Source: Planococcus sp. MB-3u-03
Lineage (GTDB): Bacteria; Bacillota; Bacilli; Bacillales_A; Planococcaceae
DNA length: 64,000 bases
Assembly: GCF_002833405.1 (NCBI RefSeq)
Contig: NZ_CP025135.1
Location: forward strand, 1,779,501 to 1,843,500
Direction: 5' to 3'
Positions within the stretch are counted from its first letter, which is position 1, and every line of letters begins with the position of its first letter. Positions 54,241 to 63,858 of the stretch are shown here, one piece after another. Below the pieces are notes generated by a model. The model was given only the letters and a program-made list of their open reading frames with translations, did no database searches and was not told where the DNA came from. The translations under genes and the position numbers were made by a program.

Positions 54241-55740
54241 TTAATCCAATTGATAGATTTTGGCGTATTTCGCTTCCAAGTATTCGGCCAAATGATTTCC
54301 ATTCAAGCTCTCACCCGTTGCTTCTTCCAAAAGCTCTAGCGGCTTTTTGACAGCTCCGTGTCGGTGAACTTTATCAGTCAGCCATTCAGTGACCGGGCCG
54401 ATCTCTCCGTTTGCCAGCAATTCATCGAAATTCGGGATGTCTTTTTGCATGGCATTCTTGAACTGGGCTGCATATAACAGTCCCAGTGCATAGGAAGGGA
54501 AATAGCCGAAGCTGCCGCCTGCCCAGTGCACATCCTGAAGCACGCCTTCCCCGTCATGTTCCGGACGGATGCCTAGGTATTCCTCGTATTTATCGTTCCA
54601 TAAAGCTGGGAGATCCTTCACTTCATAGTCGCCGTCGAACAACCCTTTTTCCAATTCATAACGAATCATGATATGGAGTGCATAAGTTAATTCATCGGCT
54701 TCGATGCGGATTAATGAAGGCTTTGATTCATTGATGGCTTCAAGGAATTCATCAAGCGCCACTTGCTTGAATGAATCCGGTGCATAAGACAGGAATTTTT
54801 CGTAGTTGTGGCGCCAGAATGATTCGTTGCGCCCGACAAAGTTTTCAAAGAACAATGACTGTGATTCATGGATGCCCATCGATGAGCCGCCGTCGACCGG
54901 CAAGCCGCTCAAATCACTGCTGATGTTCTGTTCGTACAAAGCATGGCCCGCCTCGTGGATCGTTCCGAAGACAGCCGTACGGAAATCCTGTTCATCGTAT
55001 TTCGTCGTTACCCGGACATCGCCGCGGTTCACTGCAATCATGAATGGATGGACTGTTTCGTCCAGTCTCCCCGCTTCGAAGTCATAGCCCAATTGTTTCA
55101 GCACATCCAAGCTGAAATCCTGCTGGGCTTGTTTCGGAAAATGCTCATATAAGAATTCAGTGTTTGGCTGATTTTCAGACGCCTGGATTTGTTTGACGAG
55201 CGGCACGATGCGGTCTCTCAATTGCCCGAATACCTCATCCAGCTGTTCGGTCGTCACGCCTGGCTCATACTGGTCCAGCAAGGTATTATAGACGCTGCCG
55301 TTTTTTATGCCCCAATAGCCGACAAAGCGGCGCGTCGTTTCCACGAGCTGCTCAAGGTATGGCTGGAACATGGCGAAATCTGCCTGCGCTTTCGCCTCTT
55401 CCCAGACGGATTCCGCTTTGCTCGTCAAGACGACGAACTCGCGGTATTCTTCTGGCGGAATTTTGGCGTTCAATTGGTATTCACGGTCCGCTTCTTCCAC
55501 AGAGCGCTGCATCGCGATTGATAAACCGTCCTGTTTTTTCAGCTCAGCGATCAGCTTGCCGTATTCCTCGGATGTCGACATCGCAAACAGTTCTGAAGAC
55601 AAGGTCCCGATCGTCTCTGAACGCAGGTCTTGGCCTTTCTTTGGTGCGCCTGTCCGCATATCCCAATACAGCAAGGAGATGGCTTCGTTATAGCTTGTCA
55701 TTTTCTGGTGTAGTTCCCTGAATTGTTGTTCCATTGACAC
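54241..55740 (-). CDS. ypwA: Metallocarboxypeptidase, M32 family (YpwA-like)
   Basis: A 499-residue M32 carboxypeptidase (Taq type), cutting single residues from peptide C-termini. The zinc motif HEAGH is in FGTIHEAGHALYEQ, with the third ligand in MGIHESQSLFFEN. The GTG at 55740 follows GGAGGA; an ATG two codons later is possible. Position between dynA and ypvA matches B. subtilis ypwA. Confidence 0.93.
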   Translation of the reverse strand: MSMEQQFRELHQKMTSYNEAISLLYWDMRTGAPKKGQDLRSETIGTLSSELFAMSTSEEYGKLIAELKKQDGLSIAMQRSVEEADREYQLNAKIPPEEYREFVVLTSKAESVWEEAKAQADFAMFQPYLEQLVETTRRFVGYWGIKNGSVYNTLLDQYEPGVTTEQLDEVFGQLRDRIVPLVKQIQASENQPNTEFLYEHFPKQAQQDFSLDVLKQLGYDFEAGRLDETVHPFMIAVNRGDVRVTTKYDEQDFRTAVFGTIHEAGHALYEQNISSDLSGLPVDGGSSMGIHESQSLFFENFVGRNESFWRHNYEKFLSYAPDSFKQVALDEFLEAINESKPSLIRIEADELTYALHIMIRYELEKGLFDGDYEVKDLPALWNDKYEEYLGIRPEHDGEGVLQDVHWAGGSFGYFPSYALGLLYAAQFKNAMQKDIPNFDELLANGEIGPVTEWLTDKVHRHGAVKKPLELLEEATGESLNGNHLAEYLEAKYAKIYQLD

Positions 55741-55848
55741 AATATTCCTCCTTCTTTTCCGGTCTATTGTATCATAAGCAGTCTTTTCCCCGCCGCATCA
55801 GCTTTCGGGAAATTCATTTTTTTAGGGCAGGAAATCAGAAAAAAACAT

Positions 55849-55885
55849 AAAAAAATCAGCGGAGGAGATCCCCCGCTGATTCGTA
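55849..55885 (-). terminator. Terminator of ypvA
   Basis: AATCAGCGG pairs with CCGCTGATT, with an inner short stem, then T7 on the minus strand. Confidence 0.85.
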
Positions 55886-55898
55886 ACTGCTATTTTAT

Positions 55899-57806
55899 TC
55901 AGCGATTTTTCGCCGGCACCGGCAAGACAGTCTGCCAGAGATGTTCAATGCGCAATTCCTCTTCGGTCAACAGCAAATGGATTTCGCCATGATCGGAAGA
56001 AGAACGGATAAGTCGTCCGACGCCTTGCTGCAAGCGCAGCTGCATAAACGGCAAGTCGATCTCTTCTAGCGGATGTTCGCTGAATTTGCGTTTCGCGTCG
56101 AATACCGGATCGCTCGGCGGCATCGGCAAGTCGACGATGATGACTTTGGTCAAGGCATCGCCAGGCAAATCCATCCCTTCCCATAGATGATGGGAACACA
56201 GCACTTGGAATTTGCCTTCCTGGAAATCGCGCACGACAGATGATAGCTCGCGGTCGCCTTCAAACTCGATGGCAAGCAGAGAATCTTTCGGCACTGCGCG
56301 CTTGAAGGATTGCATGGCGGCTTTTGATTTGAACAATACTAAAGTTTGTCCGCCTTCCGCTGCCAGTTCCAGTACTTTTGGCGCTTTTGCTTCCTGTGCG
56401 ACGGGATGCTTGAAGATCTCCATCACTTCTTCGTATTCAAACGGAGACGGCACTGAGAACGATTCGAAATTGTCGATCCCCAACGTATCCGCCAAATAAG
56501 TGAAATCTTTTGCGACGGACAATGTGGCGGAAGAAAAGACAATCGGCAGTTTGCCATCGAATAATTTCTCATCGAGAATATCCGTCACCAGCCGTGGCAT
56601 GATAACCAAAGTTTCAATTTCATCTTTTTCTTCAAGCCAGCTGATCGCGTCGCCGTTTTCGACAAACAAGCCCATCGAGAAGTTATACTGCTCAAAATAC
56701 TCCTCGGCCAAGTTGAGTTCATATTCCGGAATGCTGAACAATTCCCCTTCGAAGACGAATTCTTCCAACAGGCTGTCAACGGTGCGGATCAATTCCGTCC
56801 CGATGCGTTTCAATAGCGGGTCTTCCTGGATCGCTTTGCGGTCTTCTTCGCTCGGGATCAAATTGCTGCGCAGCACACGGAAAAACTCAGTATGCAAATC
56901 GATGGTCCGTTCAATGAGTCCGAGCGTCTTTTCGCGAACCCCGTCGACCATGACTTTTTCCGTCACGTCATAAAGCGAGCTTTCCTGTACTTCATAAGTA
57001 AGCGCGCGCTGTGCCGCGAATTCCAGTAAGTGGCCTTCATCGAGTACGATTTGTGAAACTTCCGGAAGCAATGGCGCCTGGCCTTCGTGCTTGCGGTTTT
57101 CTTTTGTCCAAATATGCTCCATCAGGAAATCATGTGAACAGATGACGAGGTCGGTCGCTTCCCGGTAATGGTTGCGATGCAAGGTCAATCCGCATTTATT
57201 GCGCATATCGCAAGCGTTGCAGTTTTGGATCGGATGGTAATTGACTTGCTGCCACTGGTCATCCGTCAATTCCGGATAGCTTGAGCGTTCACCATAAGGA
57301 TACATTTGCTGCATCGAATAGGTTTTGTTGACAAATTCAGGGAGCGTCTCTTCGATATGGTCGAGGAAATCCGCTTCGCTGCGTTTTTTCGCCCCTTCAA
57401 AGCGCTGCAAGCATAAATACTGGTCGCGCGATTTCGCAAGGCGAACGTCCAGATTCAAATTGAATAACTCATCCAGGCGGTCGATATCCCCGCCTTTTTT
57501 CACCAATTGCTCGATCAATGCCTCGTCTGCACAAGAAATGAGTGCCGGCTTGCCTGTATAGCGGGCGTACGCAATCGCTGGCAATAAATACGCCATCGTC
57601 TTGCCTGTTCCTACGCCGGCTTCTGCAAATAGCACTTGTCGTTCTTTCAGCGCTTTTTCCAATTGAAACGACATGAAAATCTGTTCATCGCGAAGTTCAT
57701 ACCCTTTTTCAGGCAGAATATCGTAGAAGATATCCCCGATCCAGTCGTTCAATGAGTCAAAGAACGTATTATCTTTGGATAACGGAAATGGCAATGCTTG
57801 TCTCAT
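55899..57806 (-). CDS. ypvA: DinG-like (XPD-type) helicase YpvA
   Basis: A 635-residue superfamily 2 helicase of the DinG/XPD type: Walker A EAGVGTGKTMAYL, DEGH box in IVLDEGHLLEFA, and the last helicase motif LRLQQGVGRLIRS. Cysteines at YLCLQR and in NCNACDMRNKCG form the expected iron-sulphur site. The ATG at 57806 follows GTGAGGGG. It unwinds structured DNA, probably in repair. Position as in B. subtilis. Confidence 0.9.
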   Translation of the reverse strand: MRQALPFPLSKDNTFFDSLNDWIGDIFYDILPEKGYELRDEQIFMSFQLEKALKERQVLFAEAGVGTGKTMAYLLPAIAYARYTGKPALISCADEALIEQLVKKGGDIDRLDELFNLNLDVRLAKSRDQYLCLQRFEGAKKRSEADFLDHIEETLPEFVNKTYSMQQMYPYGERSSYPELTDDQWQQVNYHPIQNCNACDMRNKCGLTLHRNHYREATDLVICSHDFLMEHIWTKENRKHEGQAPLLPEVSQIVLDEGHLLEFAAQRALTYEVQESSLYDVTEKVMVDGVREKTLGLIERTIDLHTEFFRVLRSNLIPSEEDRKAIQEDPLLKRIGTELIRTVDSLLEEFVFEGELFSIPEYELNLAEEYFEQYNFSMGLFVENGDAISWLEEKDEIETLVIMPRLVTDILDEKLFDGKLPIVFSSATLSVAKDFTYLADTLGIDNFESFSVPSPFEYEEVMEIFKHPVAQEAKAPKVLELAAEGGQTLVLFKSKAAMQSFKRAVPKDSLLAIEFEGDRELSSVVRDFQEGKFQVLCSHHLWEGMDLPGDALTKVIIVDLPMPPSDPVFDAKRKFSEHPLEEIDLPFMQLRLQQGVGRLIRSSSDHGEIHLLLTEEELRIEHLWQTVLPVPAKNR

Positions 57807-57821
57807 ATAAAACCCCTCACA

Positions 57822-57856
57822 GAGAAACGGAAGGGCTGGCGCCCTTCCGTTTTCCT
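57822..57856 (-). terminator. Terminator of ypsC
   Basis: AAAACGGAAGGGC pairs with GCCCTTCCGTTT around GCCA, ending at the ypsC stop codon. Confidence 0.75.
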
Positions 57857-58992
57857 CATTTATTTTTTGGACGTTCTCCCCAGAATTGGAACAGGTCCGT
57901 GCGGATAAAGCCATTATATAATTTACGTTTTTTCGTCGCTTTTTGGCCGTAAAGTTTTTCAAAGCCTTCCATTGAAGACAGCATATAAACTGACCATGTC
58001 GGGTATTGCGAGAACATTTGCCCCATATCACCGATCATTTCTTCGATGACTTCCACTTCACCGATCCGCTCGCCGTATGGCGGGTTTCCGATGACGACAC
58101 CGTTCTCTTCTGTCGTCGTGAAATCTGTCACTTGACGCTGCTGCAAGCGGACGATTCCTGCAAATCCCGCTTCAATGACGTTTTCTTCGGCGATTTGGAT
58201 CATCCGATGGTCGATGTCCGTGCCGAGAATATTGAGCGGCTGGTCGTAATCCGCTTGTTCTTCCGCTTCAGCGCGTACTTCATCCCAGATCTTGGAACCG
58301 ATCCATGGCCATTGTTCGCTATCGAATTCCCGGTTATAGCCCGGCGCGATGTTCTGGCCGATCATTGCCGCTTCGATGACGATCGTCCCTGAACCGCAGA
58401 ACGGGTCGACGAACGGGCGATCCGGTGACCAACGTGACAGTTTGACGAGCGCTGCTGCCAAAGTTTCTTTGAGCGGCGCTTCGCCTTGCCCAACGCGGTA
58501 TCCGCGTTTATGGAGTCCTGCTCCACTTGTGTCAATCGATAATTGCACTTTGTCTTTCAGAATCGACACTTCGATTTTAAAGCGCGGTCCCGATTCGTCC
58601 AAAAAGGCATTTCGGTGATATGCTTTTTTCATGCGTTCGACAATTGCTTTTTTGACGATCGACTGGCAAGTCGGCACGCTATGGAGTTTCGATTTGACCG
58701 ATTTCCCTTGTACCGGGAATTCGGCATCGACTGGCAGGTATTTTTCCCATTCGATCGCTTTTGTCTGTTCGAACAAGTCATCGAAAGTCGTTGCTTCGAA
58801 TTCGCCGGCTATCAATTTTACACGGTCGGCGGTGCGCAGCCAAAGATTCGTTTTCGCGATATCCCGTGCAGTGCCTTCAAAAAACACTTTTCCATTGTCT
58901 GTCGTCGTTTCGTATCCAAGTTCTTTTACTTCGTTCGCCACGATGGATTCCAGCCCCATTGCCGCAGTGGCCAGTAATTTATAGCTAGTCAT
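57856..58992 (-). CDS. ypsC: rRNA guanine-N2 methyltransferase (RlmL-like, YpsC)
   Basis: A 378-residue enzyme: THUMP domain (residues about 45-155), then a class I methyltransferase with DPFCGSGTIVIEAA as SAM site and the NPPYGERIG motif IV typical of N-methylation of bases. It resembles YpsC of B. subtilis and the RlmL part for 23S rRNA. No KH or second methyltransferase domain. Placed after rnpB, as in Bacillus. Confidence 0.92.
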   Translation of the reverse strand: MTSYKLLATAAMGLESIVANEVKELGYETTTDNGKVFFEGTARDIAKTNLWLRTADRVKLIAGEFEATTFDDLFEQTKAIEWEKYLPVDAEFPVQGKSVKSKLHSVPTCQSIVKKAIVERMKKAYHRNAFLDESGPRFKIEVSILKDKVQLSIDTSGAGLHKRGYRVGQGEAPLKETLAAALVKLSRWSPDRPFVDPFCGSGTIVIEAAMIGQNIAPGYNREFDSEQWPWIGSKIWDEVRAEAEEQADYDQPLNILGTDIDHRMIQIAEENVIEAGFAGIVRLQQRQVTDFTTTEENGVVIGNPPYGERIGEVEVIEEMIGDMGQMFSQYPTWSVYMLSSMEGFEKLYGQKATKKRKLYNGFIRTDLFQFWGERPKNK

Positions 58993-59123
58993 AACAACTT
59001 CCTTTCCGTCTTCCTTATATCTGTTTTAATCATATAGCAGGCACTGCTTACAATACCGATTGTCGATAAGCGGCAGCTCGAACCATATATAATTTTTCAC
59101 TTCAAATTTTTCTTCATTCATAT

Positions 59124-59156
59124 GAAGAAAGGCTCCCCAGCAGGAGAGCCTTTCAA
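59124..59156 (-). terminator. Possible terminator of rnpB
   Basis: GAAAGGCTCTCC pairs with GGGGAGCCTTTC (one mismatch) around TGCT, with a weak T-run beyond. Confidence 0.6.
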
Positions 59157-59170
59157 AGATAATAAGTTAA

Positions 59171-59570
59171 GACCATTCAAAATTCTATAAGCCATGTTTT
59201 GTCTCCACGTACTCAAACAGCCGAAGCCTCGTACTAGCGGATGGCAATCATCTATCTGCGGATTCACTCCGCCTCTTCCGTCGGTTCATTTCCCTTGGAA
59301 AAGTGCCCCTACCATAATTTGGGTTTCTCACTCGCGGGGTTTACCTCGTTCCACCTGCATAGTTTCCTAGACAGCTCCGTCACTGTGGCACCTTCAGGGT
59401 ATTTCGGCCATATCCGAAGACTTAGGCGTTCTACCCGCCGTCAGCATAAATGCTGCCCCAGCTTATTGTTTCGCTGGGCGCGATCACTACGGTCGTCGCA
59501 GATCCGTGTGAGCATGGACTTTCCTCTCCCGCCTCTAGTGCGGGAGCGATTGCCAGAATTTCAAATGGCT
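59171..59570 (-). ncRNA. rnpB: RNase P RNA, class B
   Basis: About 400 nt, catalytic RNA of RNase P that trims the 5' ends of tRNA precursors. Conserved blocks on the minus strand: GAGGAAAGTCCATGCTC near the 5' part, GTGCCACAGTGACGGAG, GTGGAACGAGGTAAACCCC, AGAAACCCAAATT with GGTAGGGG, AGATAGATGATTGCC, and ACAAAACATGGCTTA at the 3' end. P1 is formed by CCATTTGAAATTCT with AGAATTTTGAATGG. Position beside gpsB and ypsC as in B. subtilis. Confidence 0.95.
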
Positions 59571-59609
59571 AACTAAGTATACGCCATTCGGCGGCTGTTG
59601 ACAAGCTTG

Positions 59610-59903
59610 TTATCTATTGTCGAGCTTATTGCCGAATACGTGATTTTCCAGATGGGACAATCTGCGCAAAATATCAAAATTGGTCGTTCCAGGCGCGGGA
59701 GTTGCTTGCTTTTTTGGCGATTCCTCCAGCTCCGCGCGCAATCGGCGGTTTTCGTTTTGCAATTGTTCGATTTTTTTGTTGTACAATTCATAGTCTTGAA
59801 TGATTTCATCCAGGAAATGATCCACTTCGTCCTGGTTGTAGCCGCGCATGGCTGTTTTAAAGTCTTTTTCTAGAATGTCTTTTGCTGCATATTTAATATC
59901 CAT
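59610..59903 (-). CDS. gpsB: Cell-division regulator GpsB
   Basis: A 97-residue DivIVA-like coiled-coil protein: [30 protein letters not shown] (membrane-binding and coiled-coil start), a central coiled coil [15 protein letters not shown], a linker and a C-terminal helical end ([14 protein letters not shown]) for hexamer formation. It ties PBP1-type peptidoglycan synthases to the division site. Lies between rnpB and yprB. Confidence 0.95.
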   Translation of the reverse strand: MDIKYAAKDILEKDFKTAMRGYNQDEVDHFLDEIIQDYELYNKKIEQLQNENRRLRAELEESPKKQATPAPGTTNFDILRRLSHLENHVFGNKLDNR

Positions 59904-59978
59904 TCGAATCGTCCTTCCATTAAAAGAAACTTCGTGAAATATGTCTATTCCTTACGGCTAGTATAGCATAAGCGATAT

Positions 59979-61232
59979 TTATCGTGTTCTGTGAACCGTA
60001 GATTCGGCGGCTTTTTTTCGTTTTTTCTCCTCGAGCCGCAATTCACGCTTGGCCAAGTCATCCAATATCGACTTTCTGACTTTCGTATGGCTGGCTGCTT
60101 CTTTTGCAAAGCCGGTCATGACGAGCGCCTGTGCCGGATCTTTGAATTGATGTTCATGAAGTTTCGCTAGATGAACCCATGCCTCCACTTCCACCGGGCC
60201 GCGCAAATGAGGCGCTGCTTCTTTGAATAATTGAAGCGCTTCCGCAAATTCGCCTTTGCGTTTTTTTTGGACTGCCAGCAAAAAGCGGGCAAGCGCTCCG
60301 GCGTCTCCGCGCTCAAGCGTGACATGCTCGAGATAAGCGGCGCTTTGGTCGAATTGCTTCAAGTCTGCATACCATTTGCCGATATTCGTATAGGCGCCGC
60401 TCGATTCGCTCGAAAGATCCTCTATCAGCAAATCCGATGAACGGATATACAGCGACACGAGCGACAGGATGTCCAGTTCATTATGGTACAGCACTTTCGC
60501 CAAGCCCTCCGGAAATCCGCTTTTGACCGCATCGAGATAAATCGCGGGGATCAAGTACCCGGGCACGTCTCCGCTGCGGGCAAAGCCGAGCTTTTCTTCT
60601 TCGATGACGCTAAGCTTGAGCCGCTGCAATTCGTTTTTCCAGATCCGTTTCGTGCCGTGGAATAAATCGATTTGCTTCGGGTCCGGCAGTTTCGGCAAGG
60701 CCCCACGGTGCATCGTCCAGCGCGAATGAAGCTGCGGCCAGTCGAAGCTTTTGCCATTATAGGAGAAAATGACCGAGTCCTGTGCCTGCCATAAATTCGA
60801 CTCATAGAGAAACGCCGCTTCCTGCGAAGGATCCGGCATGATCCATTGGGTCATTTCAAAACCGCCTTGTTTCCTTTCCAACACACCGAGCAGGAAAATA
60901 TATGCTCCTGTCCCCAAGACCTGTCGTTTCCGTATCGAAAACACCAAAGGGGCTTCTTCCGATAGTTTGAACGGATGGTCGTAATCGGTGTTCTGCCATG
61001 CTTCAAGCACACGGTCGAGTTCGCCCAACACGACATTGCCATGGAGGTAATCAAGCGGATACTCGATTTTCTTCTCGAAGACAAAACCGAATTTATTTTC
61101 CTTTAAGGTCAGGCCGATTTCCTTCCATTGCGTTTCGTGAGGCGGCCGTACAGGAGCGGTTTGCGCTTTGCGGGCGGCCGGTTTTTTGTTCAGCATGCCT
61201 TTCATCTGCATCAGTTTGTTTTCAAAAGACAT
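59979..61232 (-). CDS. yprB: YprB-like DEDD exonuclease-fold protein; motif I scrambled by two compensating indels
   Basis: A 417-residue protein with an N-terminal RNase H-like/3'-5' exonuclease domain and C-terminal TPR-like helices (DAGALARFLLAVQKKRKGEF). Other DEDD residues are visible in FSYNGKSFDWPQLHSRW and VLYHNELDILSLV. Motif I should read FFDTETTGLGTGAY; as read it is FSIRKRQVLGTGAY, because one T is missing at 60938-60941 and one G is extra at 60912-60915. Gene 4 bases upstream of the yprA region end. Function: nucleic-acid processing, details unknown. Confidence 0.85.
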   Translation of the reverse strand: MSFENKLMQMKGMLNKKPAARKAQTAPVRPPHETQWKEIGLTLKENKFGFVFEKKIEYPLDYLHGNVVLGELDRVLEAWQNTDYDHPFKLSEEAPLVFSIRKRQVLGTGAYIFLLGVLERKQGGFEMTQWIMPDPSQEAAFLYESNLWQAQDSVIFSYNGKSFDWPQLHSRWTMHRGALPKLPDPKQIDLFHGTKRIWKNELQRLKLSVIEEEKLGFARSGDVPGYLIPAIYLDAVKSGFPEGLAKVLYHNELDILSLVSLYIRSSDLLIEDLSSESSGAYTNIGKWYADLKQFDQSAAYLEHVTLERGDAGALARFLLAVQKKRKGEFAEALQLFKEAAPHLRGPVEVEAWVHLAKLHEHQFKDPAQALVMTGFAKEAASHTKVRKSILDDLAKRELRLEEKKRKKAAESTVHRTR

Positions 61233-61236
61233 ACGC

Positions 61237-63507
61237 TCACCCCTCTTTCTCCAATTCCACGAGCAATTCGATGACGCGCCCTTTCATATCCATCGCCGCA
61301 TCCTGAGCCCCGATGCACGACGGGCAACCGTCGAAGCATGGACATTCGGTGACGTGCTGGCGCGCTTTTTCGAGCAGCGGCTGCCATAGCTCATAGATGC
61401 GTTCGCTGATGCCGATGCCGCCCGGGTAGGAATCGTGAATGAAAAATGACGGCTGGTCATTATGCGGCGATTTCACTTGCGGCACGACATGGACGTCCCT
61501 CCGGTCACATTGCACGAATATCGGGATAAAGCTTTCGATTGCATAAGCCGCGCCGGTCATCATATCCGACAAATCCGAATCGCTGAAATCAGCAGGCTTG
61601 TCGAAGCTGAGCCAAGTCGATGAGGTATGCAATTCTTCGGCTGGGAGTGAAATTGGCCCAGAGCCGATATTGTCATGCGTGTCGAAACGGATTTTTTTGA
61701 AAATCGTCGGCATGGCAAGAACCGCCACATCGCCGTAATACACATTGGATTGATGAAGTTTCCGGTGCTTGTCTTCACTGATCACTTTCAATTCGATTGC
61801 CAGATTGGCATCGGTGAAATAATCGACATCCACTTCGCGCACATACGCTTTTTTCTCTTCCCAGTCCAAGATCTCCACTTGGAACTGAGTGCCTTGGTGA
61901 AGGTAGATCGCTTCTTCGTGCAAAAGCGTCATGGCGCTGAAGCGGTCCATCTCGCCGATGACTTTCGTATCGGCCGGAACCGATTGGTCGACGATGACGA
62001 CGTTTTCCTGCGTCGCTGAACGCAAGGAAATATCGTGCGCCGGGAAACGGTCGCTCATCCAATGCCAGCGATCCGATGTCCGGACCAGAACACCTTCTTC
62101 CTGAAGGTATTCAAGCAAAGACTGGACATCGAATTCCCGTACATATCATCTGTCGAAAACGGCAGCTCGAACGAGGCGCATTTCAAATGGTCCATCAGGA
62201 TGATGATGTTCTCCGGATGGATGCGCGCTTCTTCCGGCGATTGGTCGAGAAGATATTCCGGATGGTTGATGATGTATTGATCAAGCGCTGTCGACTGGGC
62301 GACATAGACGACGAGCGATTCGTCCTGGCGTCTGCCTGCACGACCTGCCTGTTGCCAGGCGCTCGCGATATTGCCTGGATAGCCGGTCATGATGCACGCC
62401 TGCAATTGGCCGATGTCGACGCCGAGTTCTAATGCATTGGTCGATACGACGCATTGGATCGAGCCGTCGCGCAAGCCTTTTCGATGGCGCGCCGCTCCGA
62501 AGGCAAATAACCGCCGCGGTAGCCTTTAATCGATTCGTCCTGCAACTTATATTTCGTAATTTCGTTTAAATAAGTTACCAGCATTTCCACGCGCACACGT
62601 GATTTAGCAAATACGATCGTTTGGACGCCTTGCTTGACGAGATATGTCGCTAAATCACGCACTTCGAGCACCGCACTGCGCCGGACGCCGAATGTCGGGT
62701 GGACGATCGGCGGATTATAGAACAGGATATGCTTTTGCCCGCCGGCGCCCCATTCTGGTCGATCAACTCGTGATCGGTATTGGTCAAACTTTCAGCCAGC
62801 TGCTTCGGATTGGCGATGGTCGCCGACGTACAGATAAAGACCGGATCGCTGCCGTAAAAAGTTGCAGATCCGTTTCAAGCGGCGTATGACATGCGCCACA
62901 TGGGTGCCGAATACGCCTTTATAGGTGTGCAGTTCATCGATCACTATATAATGAAGGTTCTCAAAGAGACACCCATTTCGTGTGATGCGGCAAGATCCCG
63001 GAATGGAGCATATCGGGATTGGTCATGACGATCTGCCCCGCCTTTCTCACTTTCTTCCGGATCGACGGGACGTCGCCGTCATAGGTATAAGACAGGATCG
63101 ACTGCTCGGTCTTTTCGATCAAATCGTGCAAATCGCTTTTTGGTCTTGCGCCAAAGCCTTTGTCGGAAACAAGTACAAGGCGCGTGCATTCGGGTCATTC
63201 AATATTTTGTGCAGCACCGGCAAATGATAGCAATACGATTTGCCGGAAGCGGTCGGCGTGACGGCCGTGAACGAATTGCCGGCTTGCGCCAAGTCGAACG
63301 CCTGCCGTTGATGGGTATATAATTGTTCGATGCCTTTCTTGCGCAATGCCTGTTTCAGGCTATCGTGCATCGCTTCCGGAAAATCGGCATAGCTTGCCGG
63401 TTTTCAGGCTTCGTATGCCAATGGTAAATGCGCTCCATCATCTCCGGCTCCACTTTCCATTCTGCGAGGATTTCCGGTATCGTCTTTTGATTCTCATTGT
63501 TTCTCAT
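61237..63507 (-). pseudogene. yprA: DEAD/DEAH helicase YprA with DUF1998-type C-terminus, many frameshifts as read
   Basis: About 757 residues when repaired: start MRNNENQKTIPEILA, then YTHQRQAFDLAQ, Walker A TPTASGKSYCYHL, FPTKALAQDQK; later IVFAKSRVRVEML, STNALELGVDIGQLQ and QQAGRAGRR of the helicase C-domain; the end has the Cys cluster CPCFDGCPSCIG of DUF1998. At least five indels (near 63401, 62740, 62470, 62130 and in 62750-63120), several of them one A missing. It overlaps yppE by 14 bases and yprB follows after 4 bases. B. subtilis has the same pair. Confidence 0.88.
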
Positions 63508-63858
63508 CGCCCTTTTCATCTATCGCTGTAAGCAAGGTCTGTATCGTGTACTGAGCCGCTTGTATCGTCTGGACAAAACGTTTTGCTCGTATCTTTATAG
63601 AAACTTTGGACGAATACTTGCCCCATGCCTTCTGCCGCATTGTCGATTTGCAGCTTATGGACGTATTTCGGCCGTTCGTTCCGGATAAACATAAGCGAAG
63701 CATCTTTCCATTCATCTATGGCAGCATGCCATTCATCGGCATACGGTTTTACATCTTGAAAAATCAGGATCTGCATCCAGTTCACGCATTTTCTTAAAGC
63801 GTGCGAGACACATATCGCATTCTTGGTAAAGATTGGTTGATAATTGCTTGAGGTCCAT
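63494..63858 (-). pseudogene. yppE: YppE-like protein (DUF1798), frameshifted as read
   Basis: About 121 residues: MDLKQLSTNLYQECD, then KPYADEWHAAIDEWKD, RNERPKYVHKLQIDN and, after another break, RFVQTIQAAQYTIQT. RPKYVHKxQI is typical of YppE. Breaks near 63765 and 63590. Helical bundle, function unknown. ATG at 63858 follows GGAGGG. Its last codons contain the yprA start. Confidence 0.8.
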
